Shown here: positions 1 to 5,512 of the stretch, piece after piece
Position numbering within the stretch: the stretch's first letter is position 1
Layout of the letters: each line of letters starts with the position of its first letter
NCBI GenBank assembly: GCA_902492185.1
Contig: CABUKY010000123.1
Coordinates: 1-5,512 of the forward strand
Direction: 5' to 3'
Source of the DNA: an uncultured Collinsella sp.
GTDB lineage: Bacteria; Actinomycetota; Coriobacteriia; Coriobacteriales; Coriobacteriaceae
Length of the DNA stretch: 5,512 nt
The notes under the pieces: model-generated
Told to the model about the DNA's origin: nothing
Seen by the model: the letters and a program-made list of their open reading frames with translations, nothing else
Databases searched by the model: none
Position numbers and translations under genes: made by a program

Positions 1-2841
1 ACCCAGCTCGTCGTAGGCAGTCTGGAACAGGTCCTTGCCCGGGCCCGCCAGCCAGCGGCCGTCGACGCATGCTTTGCCCGCGGGAATGCTGAAATAGCTG
101 TGGAATCCCAGGAAGTGATCCAGGCGCACGCGGTCGTAGAGCGAGAACGCGCGGCGCAGGCGATCCATCCACCAGCTATAGCCGTTCTGCTTCATGTGGT
201 CCCAGCGGAACGTCGGGTTGCCCCACACCTGGCCCTCGGGTGCAAAGTTGTCGGGCGGCGCACCGGAAATCTCAATCGCCTTGCCGGTATCGGACAGCCA
301 GAAGTTCTCGGGCTCGCTCCACGCGTCTGCCGAATCGTCGGACACGTACATAGGAATATCGCCGATAACCTCGATGCCCTTCTTGTGCGCATAGTTCATG
401 AGCTCGCACCAAGCGAGGTCAAAGCGGTACTGCATGTACGCCTGAAGCTCGGCCTCGTTGTGGAAGCGCTTGTCGTCGATCAGATGCTCGTTGTAGCGCG
501 CGACATCTGCCGGCCAATCATGGCGCGACTCGCCCTCAAAGTACTTTTTGACGGCCATATAGACGCTGTACTTCTCGAGCCAATCGGCATTGCGATGTTT
601 AAACGCGGTGTACAGCGGATCGGCATCCTCGCCGCCGCGGGCCTTCCAGGTCTCAAAGTCGGCTGCCAGCTCCTCGTGGCTCTCGGGTAGCAGGTCGATA
701 TTGCCTGCAAAGGCCGAAGGACCGGCGTAAGGGGAGCGGAAGAAGTCCGTGGGGTTGACGGGGAGAACCTGCCAGTAGCGCATGCCCATGGCGGCCAGAT
801 GGTCGATAAAACGACGCGTGGGCGCGCCGATCGTACCGGGCTCGCCGTCGTCGGTCGGCACTGATGTGATATGGCATACAACACCCGCACCGTGATCGAG
901 CGGCTCCTGCAGGCGCTGCTCGGCGTGGTGATAGATGATCGACGAACCGAGCGGGTACAGGTCGAGCGTGACCGTGCCGTTGTGGATCTCGCACTCATGA
1001 CCGCTGATCACGTCACTTGCACATTCGTCGAGCGCCGGAATCGTCACACGATGCGAGTTGCGCAGGCTGCGGTTGATGATGACGGTCGCGGACTCGCCGT
1101 CTTTACCGGTACGGTTGTAGGCCAGCACCTCGTCATTGAGCGCAAAGGCCTTGATTTCACCGTCGATCATAAACGGCAGCGCGCGGCGCACAGCAGATGC
1201 GTTCTTGACGATTGCGAACGTATCGAAGTCGTGCAGGTCTTCCTTGGTCGGCAAGGTGCGGCGATTACCCGGATCGGTCAGGCCCTCAAGGCCGTACTCG
1301 TCGCCATAGTAAATCGAAGGCACACCGGGGAACGTCATCTGCATGAGCGTCGCGAGCCAAAAACGGCTCTTGGCCAGGCCCATCGCGTTCTCGTCCAGGC
1401 GCCATTTGCTGCGCTCGCACTCGGGCAGCTGCGACTCGTCGGGGCCGCCGCCGAGCACCGAGATAATGCGCGGGCGGTCGTGGCTCGACAGCAGATTGAG
1501 CGCGCAGGATAATGCCTCGCGCGGGTAGTTCTCGCGCAGGGTCTCGATATCCTCGGCAGCTTGGTAGGCGTTTTTGTAGCCCATCAAAAAGCCGATGACC
1601 ATGTCGCGGAAGGGGTAATCCATGGCCGAGTCGAGCTCGGAGCCTTGCAGATAGCGACGCAGATGGCCGTAGCTTATCTTGTTGGAGGCGTCTTCCCAGA
1701 CCTCGCCGAGCAACAGTGCGTCGGGCTTTTCGGCAAGTACGGCCTTCTTGATCTCGGTCAGGAAATCGTCCGAAAGCTCGTCGGCCACATCTAGGCGCCA
1801 ACCATGGGCACCAGCGCGCAGCCATTTACGAATGACGCCGTCCTTGCCCAGGAGCCGCTCGCGTACCAGTTCGGAGCTCTCATTGATGGCGGGCATATTG
1901 CCCACGCCCCACCAGCAGTCATACGATCCGTCCTCATGGAAGTAAAACGCATCGCGCCACGGCGAGTCCTCGCTCTGCCATGCACCGACGCCGGGATAGT
2001 TGCCGTAGCGGTTAAAGTAGATCGAGTCGTCGCCCGTATGGTTGAAGACGCCGTCCAGGATGATGGAAATGCCGAGCTTCTCTGCCGCCTCGCACAGCTC
2101 AGTAAAGTCCTGCTCGGTGCCCAGGATCGGGTCGATCTTGGTGTAATCGGCCGTGTCGTAGCGGTGGTTGCTTGCAGCCTCAAAGATGGGGTTGAGGTAG
2201 ATGGCCGTAAAGCCCAGCTCGGCAATGCGGGGCAGGTCTTCTTGGATACCCTTGAGCGAGCCGCCGTAAAAGTCCCAAGTCTTGATGGAGCCGTCTTCGG
2301 CACGCTCGTACACGGGCGGCTCGTTCCAGTCCTCGACCATGCGGCGCTGGATTCCATTGCGCGGTTTTTCGACCTCGGCCAGCGTGCGCTCTCGCCAGTT
2401 TTCGTCGCGGGCATAGCGATCGGGGAAGATCTGGTAGACCATACCGCGCTCGTACCACTCGGGTCGAACTTCGCGGTGCTTGTAGACGGTGACCTGGAAC
2501 GACGGCACCTCGGCGTAGTTATAGGTCACGCCCTCGCCGCCGGTGCGGTCCTGCGGTGCGCCCAGGCGAACCTCGGGCTGGCCCTCGATATTGCAGATAA
2601 AGCTGTACCAGATAAGACAGGGCTCGGTGCACTCAAGCTCTACGGTAAATATGCCGTCGCCTTCGTGCGTCATGGGATATCGAGACTCACCGATCTCATC
2701 GACCCAGGTGCGCAGCGTAAGCGTTGCCTGCGCGGGATCGGCATCCTCCAGAATCACGGAGAGCGAAAGGGTAGTTCCAGTGGTCACAGCGCCAAACGGA
2801 GTGCGAAACTGCGGCAGACGGCTGTTGTGTATCAATCTCAT
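1..2841 (-). CDS. malQ: Fused GH13 neopullulanase-like amylase / GH77 4-alpha-glucanotransferase (3' end outside window)
   Basis: Read on the minus strand from ATG 2841, the frame is open for 947 codons to the window edge with no stop. Residues 1-130 form a beta-rich CBM34-like N-domain. The GH13 barrel starts near VYQIFPDRY (135-143) and shows WDFYGGSLKGI (189-199), NHRYDTADY (225-233), DGVFNH (263-268), GWRLDVADE (nucleophile Asp351), GEVWED (acid/base Glu380) and SSHDRPRI (Asp455), so the triad is complete. Domain C ends near residue 640. From about 652 the sequence is MalQ-like: GVVCHITSVP, WQVLPVNPTDFF, SPYAGPSAFAGN, GDIPMYVSDDSADAW, GAPPDNFA, GQVWGNP and VRLDHFLG (GH77 nucleophile Asp908). 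The GH77 acid/base and third carboxylate lie beyond the edge; by family length the whole protein should be about 1,150 residues. No signal peptide is visible, so it is probably cytoplasmic, acting in maltodextrin or glycogen breakdown. The symbol refers to the GH77 half. The start is the first possible in frame after a TAA; its ribosome site is weak. Confidence 0.95.
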   Translation of the reverse strand, partial: MRLIHNSRLPQFRTPFGAVTTGTTLSLSVILEDADPAQATLTLRTWVDEIGESRYPMTHEGDGIFTVELECTEPCLIWYSFICNIEGQPEVRLGAPQDRTGGEGVTYNYAEVPSFQVTVYKHREVRPEWYERGMVYQIFPDRYARDENWRERTLAEVEKPRNGIQRRMVEDWNEPPVYERAEDGSIKTWDFYGGSLKGIQEDLPRIAELGFTAIYLNPIFEAASNHRYDTADYTKIDPILGTEQDFTELCEAAEKLGISIILDGVFNHTGDDSIYFNRYGNYPGVGAWQSEDSPWRDAFYFHEDGSYDCWWGVGNMPAINESSELVRERLLGKDGVIRKWLRAGAHGWRLDVADELSDDFLTEIKKAVLAEKPDALLLGEVWEDASNKISYGHLRRYLQGSELDSAMDYPFRDMVIGFLMGYKNAYQAAEDIETLRENYPREALSCALNLLSSHDRPRIISVLGGGPDESQLPECERSKWRLDENAMGLAKSRFWLATLMQMTFPGVPSIYYGDEYGLEGLTDPGNRRTLPTKEDLHDFDTFAIVKNASAVRRALPFMIDGEIKAFALNDEVLAYNRTGKDGESATVIINRSLRNSHRVTIPALDECASDVISGHECEIHNGTVTLDLYPLGSSIIYHHAEQRLQEPLDHGAGVVCHITSVPTDDGEPGTIGAPTRRFIDHLAAMGMRYWQVLPVNPTDFFRSPYAGPSAFAGNIDLLPESHEELAADFETWKARGGEDADPLYTAFKHRNADWLEKYSVYMAVKKYFEGESRHDWPADVARYNEHLIDDKRFHNEAELQAYMQYRFDLAWCELMNYAHKKGIEVIGDIPMYVSDDSADAWSEPENFWLSDTGKAIEISGAPPDNFAPEGQVWGNPTFRWDHMKQNGYSWWMDRLRRAFSLYDRVRLDHFLGFHSYFSIPAGKACVDGRWLAGPGKDLFQTAYDELG

Positions 2842-2864
2842 AGTACGGTCCAGTTCAATAGAAT

Positions 2865-2882
2865 CATGGCCTGCTGGCCATG
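2865..2882. promoter_or_regulatory. Leader hairpin before the GH13-GH77 gene
   Basis: CATGGCC (2865-2871) and GGCCATG (2876-2882) form a perfect 7-bp stem with a 4-base loop, 23 bases upstream of ATG 2841. It would lie in the 5' leader if the candidate promoter is right. Between it and the start there is only a weak Shine-Dalgarno-like GGA about 7 bases before the ATG. It could affect translation or mRNA stability, or be a protein-binding palindrome. Confidence 0.45.
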
Positions 2883-2902
2883 GGCTTTACGCACAGGATG
2901 TA

Positions 2903-2930
2903 AGTATATCTGTTGTACACAGGCTGTATA
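2903..2930 (-). promoter_or_regulatory. Candidate sigma-70-type promoter for the GH13-GH77 gene
   Basis: On the minus strand, TATACA (2925-2930, four of six matches to TTGACA) is followed after 16 bases by TATACT (2903-2908, five of six matches to TATAAT). Transcription would start near 2896, giving a leader of about 55 bases before ATG 2841. This is a consensus match by eye in AT-rich DNA. Other -10-like sequences exist further upstream. Confidence 0.5.
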
Positions 2931-2937
2931 AACAACA
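2911..2937. promoter_or_regulatory. Operator-like dyad overlapping the candidate promoter
   Basis: TGTTGT (2911-2916) and ACAACA (2932-2937) form a 27-bp dyad with perfect 6-bp arms. It covers the spacer and -35 element of the candidate promoter, where a repressor would act. The centre is not symmetric. Maltodextrin genes are often controlled by LacI-type repressors, but this sequence is not one I recognise as such a site. Confidence 0.35.
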
Positions 2938-3048
2938 TCCGTTTACCATCGGCGAACGGTTGTCCTAGAAAATCGTTTTACCACTCAAATTATCGCGATA
3001 TCCGAAATAGCCTAGACTGATACTATTTTTGGCCAAACAAAAGTACTT

Positions 3049-3180
3049 CGGTTTACTACGACGAATTGAATGATCTTAACCACGGTCATTTTGGTGATAT
3101 TAAAACCGCAGGTAGAAGCGTTGCCAATTTTTTAGATTACTCGCTGTGGTCGGCCGGAGCCATTTTGTCGTAGTAAACTG
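3049..3180. repeat. 132-bp segment bounded by inverted repeats
   Basis: GTTTACTACGAC at 3051-3062 is exactly matched by GTCGTAGTAAAC at 3167-3178. Allowing G-T pairs, the match extends to 3049-3065 against 3164-3180, about 17 positions. The interior of roughly 100 bases is AT-richer than the genes and carries no convincing open reading frame. One boundary abuts the third terminator arm at 3181. No target-site duplication is visible at the ends. It may be a small MITE-like repeat, a structured RNA, or a pair of opposed binding sites; the sequence alone does not decide. Confidence 0.6.
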
Positions 3181-3191
3181 GCCCTCTTTTT
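3181..3191. repeat. Third copy of the terminator arm
   Basis: GCCCTCTTTTT at 3181-3191 is the exact reverse complement of 3209-3219, the second arm of the glgA terminator in transcription order, with 17 bases between them. It is therefore a near-identical direct repeat of the first arm (3232-3242). In RNA read from the minus strand, the middle arm could pair with either neighbour. Confidence 0.75.
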
Positions 3192-3208
3192 AATACATAA
3201 GTTCAACC

Positions 3209-3242
3209 AAAAAGAGGGCGCCTGGTTGGGACGCCCTCTTTT
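3209..3242 (-). terminator. Rho-independent terminator of glgA
   Basis: A perfect 11-bp inverted repeat (AAAAGAGGGCG at 3210-3220, CGCCCTCTTTT at 3232-3242) flanks an 11-base loop. On the minus strand the stem is GC-rich next to the loop and ends in a run of five T. It begins about 30 bases after the glgA stop, the usual place. It also has four T on the plus strand, but no plus-strand gene needs it. Confidence 0.9.
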
Positions 3243-3271
3243 GCTTTAAGGATTAAGTTTAATCGTCCGGA

Positions 3272-5512
3272 TTAGCGGCGCTTGCGGGTGGCAGTTGCCT
3301 TGCGGACGGAGGTCTTCTTGGTCGGGGCCTTTTCCTCGACCGGAGTGGCGGGGGAGACCGGGGCCTCCTTGGCGGGCTTGGGCTTGGCCTTTACCTCGGC
3401 CTTGGGCTCCTCTTTGGCGGCAGCAGGCTTGACCTCGGCGGCCTTCGGCGCCGGCTTGGCCTTTACTGCGGGCTTGGCCTCGGCCTTAGCCTCCGCCTTT
3501 GGAGCAGCAGCCTTGGTCGTGGTCTTTTTGGCCGTCGTCGCAGTGCGCTTGCGCGTGGTGGTCTTGGCGGCCGGCTTGGCCTCGACGGTTGCCTCAGCAT
3601 TGGACTCGGCGGGCGTCTCCTCGACTTTGGCGGCCGGCTTTGCGGCTGCCTTGGTCGTGGCGGCCTTCGCGGTCGTCGACTTGGTTGCCGTGGTCTTCTT
3701 GGCTGCCGTTGACTTTTTGGCGGTCGTGGTCGCCTTCTTAGCAGCGGTCTTTGCCGGAACCTTGGCGGCCGGCTTGGCCACGGCGACCTCGGCCTTTACC
3801 TCGGGAGTAGCCTCGGCTTCTGCGGCCTTCTTGGCAGCGGCGGTCGTGCGCTTGCGCGTGCTCGTTGTCTTGGCAGCGGTGGTCTTTGTTGCCGCCGCCT
3901 TGGTCGCTGGGACCTTCTTGGCCGTCGTCTTACGAGTCGCGGTCTTCTTAACTGCGGGCTTGGCCTCGGCCTTTGCCTCAGGAGCAACCTCAGCCTTCAC
4001 CTCAGGGTCGGCCTTTGCGGGCTCAGCTTCAACCGGCTTCTCCTCGGCCTTGGGCTCCGACTCAGCAACAGCCTCAGACTCGTCGACAACCGCCGTCGGC
4101 CTTTCAATCTCTGGATGCATAAAGAAGTACAGGTCCAGATACTTGTCGGCCGAGCGCGTCCAGCTAAAGTCCTGGCTCATAGCCTGCGTGACCAGCTGGT
4201 TCCAGGCCTCGCGGTTGTCCCAGAACAGGCGGGCCGCGCGGAACACCGCGTCGCCCATCTCGTCGCCGTTAAAGTTGCTAAACGAGAAGCCCGTGCCCTC
4301 GCCGGTAAACTCGTTGTACGGGATCACGGTGTCCTTCAGGCCGCCGGTCTCGCGCACGATGGGCAGGGTACCGTAGCGCATGGCGATAATCTGCGACAGG
4401 CCGCAGGGCTCAAACTTCGAAGGCATCAGGAACATGTCGGCGGCAGCATACATGCGCTGCGACAGTGCCGGATCGAACTCGATGCGAGCCGCCATGGTGC
4501 CGGGGTACTTGTCCTGGAAGTAGCGCAGGCCGTCCTCGTAGTCGCGGTCGCCGGTGCCCAGCACCGCCACCTGCACGCCGCCGGCCAGGATGCGGTCGAG
4601 CGCGTACATGACCAGGTCTAGGCCCTTCTGGCGCGTCAGACGCGTGACCATCACCATGAGCGGACGGTCGTCGCGAACCTCGAGCCCCAGCTCTTCCTGC
4701 AGCTTGGCCTTGCATACGGCCTTGCCGGAACGGTCCTCCACGGTGTAGTTGGCGGCAATGCGCTTGTCGGTCGCCGGGTCAAAGCCCGCGACGTCGATGC
4801 CATTCAAAATGCCCTGCAGCGCGTACGAACGCTCGCGCAGCACGCCGTCCAGGCCCTCGCCAAACTCGGGCGTCTGGATCTCGTTGGCATAGGTAGGGCT
4901 CACCGTGGTGATGGCGTCGGCATAGCGCAGCGCGCCCAGCATGTAGTTGATGCTGCAGGCGTCGCAACGCAACTGCGAGGCGGCCGCAGGAATATGCGCC
5001 ACACCCAGGATGTCCTCCATCACGGTGTCGCTAAACTGGCCCTGGAACGCCACGTTGTGGATCGAGAACACGGTCTTAACGCGGTCATACAGCGGCAGGC
5101 CCTGGTAGAACTCGCGCAAAAACACGGGCGCCAGCGCCGTCTGCCAGTCGTTGCAGTGCAGGATGTCGCACTCAAAGCCGGCCGGCAGGTGCTGCAGGCT
5201 CTCGGTGATGGCCTTGGAGAAGAACGCAAAGCGCTCGCCGTCATCAAAAAAGCCGTACGGATAGTCGCGCGCAAAGTAGCGCTCGTTGTCGATGAACATA
5301 TAGGTGACGCCGTCGTGCTCGAGTTTCTCGAGTCCGCAGTACTCATTGCGCCAGCCCAGGCTCACGTAAAAGTCGGAGAAGTGCTCCATCTGCGCTTTGT
5401 ACTCGTCCTTGATGGTGGCGTACTTGGGCACCATCACGATGACTTCGGCGCCGGCGCGCACAAGCGCCGCAGGCAGCGAGCCCGCCACGTCGCCCAGGCC
5501 ACCGGTCTTTAC
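3272..5512 (-). CDS. glgA: Glycogen synthase GlgA (GT5) with H1-like C-terminal tail, 5' end outside window
   Basis: GlgA transfers glucose from ADP-glucose to the non-reducing end of alpha-1,4-glucan in the cytoplasm. The window holds 746 residues; the first in view are VKTGGLGDVAGSLP, the ADP-glucose-binding KxGGL loop, which lies near residue 15 in E. coli GlgA, so only about 13-20 residues are missing. Further family motifs, in window numbering: HCNDWQTALAP, HNVAFQG (His152), RLTRQKGLDLV (Arg291, Lys296) and SKFEPCGLSQ (Glu368), then RYGTLPIVRETGGLKDTV. The Arg291/Lys296/Glu368 spacing equals E. coli R300/K305/E377. The core ends near FFMHPEIERP (residue 471), matching the usual 480-residue length. 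A further 275 residues of Ala/Lys/Thr/Pro/Glu low-complexity sequence continue in frame to TAA and end in RKATATRKRR. The GTG at 5488 lies inside the conserved N-terminal loop and is not the real start. Promoter and upstream neighbours are outside the window. Confidence 0.97.
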   Translation of the reverse strand, partial: VKTGGLGDVAGSLPAALVRAGAEVIVMVPKYATIKDEYKAQMEHFSDFYVSLGWRNEYCGLEKLEHDGVTYMFIDNERYFARDYPYGFFDDGERFAFFSKAITESLQHLPAGFECDILHCNDWQTALAPVFLREFYQGLPLYDRVKTVFSIHNVAFQGQFSDTVMEDILGVAHIPAAASQLRCDACSINYMLGALRYADAITTVSPTYANEIQTPEFGEGLDGVLRERSYALQGILNGIDVAGFDPATDKRIAANYTVEDRSGKAVCKAKLQEELGLEVRDDRPLMVMVTRLTRQKGLDLVMYALDRILAGGVQVAVLGTGDRDYEDGLRYFQDKYPGTMAARIEFDPALSQRMYAAADMFLMPSKFEPCGLSQIIAMRYGTLPIVRETGGLKDTVIPYNEFTGEGTGFSFSNFNGDEMGDAVFRAARLFWDNREAWNQLVTQAMSQDFSWTRSADKYLDLYFFMHPEIERPTAVVDESEAVAESEPKAEEKPVEAEPAKADPEVKAEVAPEAKAEAKPAVKKTATRKTTAKKVPATKAAATKTTAAKTTSTRKRTTAAAKKAAEAEATPEVKAEVAVAKPAAKVPAKTAAKKATTTAKKSTAAKKTTATKSTTAKAATTKAAAKPAAKVEETPAESNAEATVEAKPAAKTTTRKRTATTAKKTTTKAAAPKAEAKAEAKPAVKAKPAPKAAEVKPAAAKEEPKAEVKAKPKPAKEAPVSPATPVEEKAPTKKTSVRKATATRKRR
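3275..4099 (-). repeat. Low-complexity histone-H1-like tail region of glgA
   Basis: This is the segment of glgA coding for about 275 residues after the catalytic core. It opens with an acidic stretch (ESEAVAESEPKAEEKPVEAE and onward, about 45 residues). It then turns basic with many AAK, TTK, KPAAK and TRKRT units, interrupted by two short acidic stretches (AEAEATPEVKAEV and VEETPAESNAEATVEA). DNA repeats are visible: a 23-base exact direct repeat at 3465-3487 and 3951-3973 coding for part of EAKAEAKPAVK, and a 15-base repeat at 3543-3557 and 3846-3860 coding for TRKRT. Composition resembles bacterial histone-H1-like proteins and the tails of actinobacterial HupB. Resemblance by composition does not prove a shared function. 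Confidence 0.9.

Larger units (their letters stand above)
2842..3271. other. Intergenic region between glgA and the GH13-GH77 gene
   Basis: These 430 bases carry no supportable gene. They are clearly AT-richer than the flanking coding DNA. Besides the terminator, inverted repeats, candidate promoter and hairpin listed separately, there is a perfect 10-bp palindrome TATCGCGATA at 2991-3000 whose role is unknown. The short frames present (21 codons from the ATG at 3070 on plus, 25 codons on minus beginning MTVVKIIQFVVV) have no convincing ribosome-binding site. Confidence 0.7.

Noticed and set aside
1804..2931. 375-codon open frame on the plus strand
   Set aside because: It lies antisense to the GH13 domain, whose catalytic motifs are clear on the minus strand. 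Its translation resembles no family I know, and long antisense frames are common in GC-rich genes.
3070..3135. Small plus-strand peptide of 21 codons inside the inverted-repeat segment
   Set aside because: No Shine-Dalgarno sequence, no recognisable family and a very short length; likely a chance frame.
3465..3973. Spaced repeats as a possible CRISPR array
   Set aside because: The repeats are irregularly spaced, of unequal length, lie within coding sequence and are explained by repeated peptide units.
3275..4099. Tail region as a separate H1-like or AlgP-like DNA-binding gene
   Set aside because: It is in frame with GlgA without a stop, and no ribosome site or suitable start is evident at the junction near 4100. 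The simplest reading is one fused protein.
3282..4376. 364-codon plus-strand frame giving an Ala/Val/Leu-rich, membrane-like protein
   Set aside because: It is the antisense reading of the Lys/Ala/Thr codons of the GlgA tail (GCC/AAG/ACC read as GGC/CTT/GGT in a shifted frame), which produces an artificial hydrophobic repeat protein.
5486..5488. GTG as the glgA start codon
   Set aside because: The conserved KTGGLGDV loop is encoded just upstream in the same frame up to the window edge, so the true start is outside the window.

Overview
The window holds two same-strand (minus) genes of alpha-glucan metabolism, separated by an AT-richer gap of 430 bases. Both genes run off the window. The coding DNA is GC-rich. 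The combination of a classical GT5 glycogen synthase carrying a long Lys/Ala/Thr tail and a fused amylase/4-alpha-glucanotransferase suggests an anaerobic high-GC Gram-positive of the Coriobacteriia (Collinsella-like). That placement is inference from gene style, not from a marker gene.

Layout, following transcription from right to left. Positions 5512-3272 encode glycogen synthase GlgA, lacking only its first few residues. After a complete catalytic core it carries about 275 residues of low-complexity, histone-H1-like tail (3275-4099). A strong intrinsic terminator (3209-3242) follows the stop. The gap 2842-3271 then contains a third copy of the terminator arm, a 132-bp segment bounded by inverted repeats (3049-3180), and the probable promoter and leader of the next gene, with an operator-like dyad and a hairpin. 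Positions 2841-1 encode one uninterrupted reading frame of 947 codons, open at the left edge. It begins as a neopullulanase-like GH13 enzyme with a complete catalytic triad and continues without a break into a GH77 4-alpha-glucanotransferase (MalQ type), truncated by the window edge after the nucleophile motif.

The genes make biochemical sense together. GlgA extends alpha-1,4-glucan from ADP-glucose. The fused GH13-GH77 enzyme would hydrolyse and reshuffle alpha-glucans or maltodextrins in the cytoplasm. The terminator and separate promoter suggest they are transcribed independently. The points most worth a second look are the GH13-GH77 fusion, the H1-like tail on GlgA, and the inverted-repeat segment in the gap.
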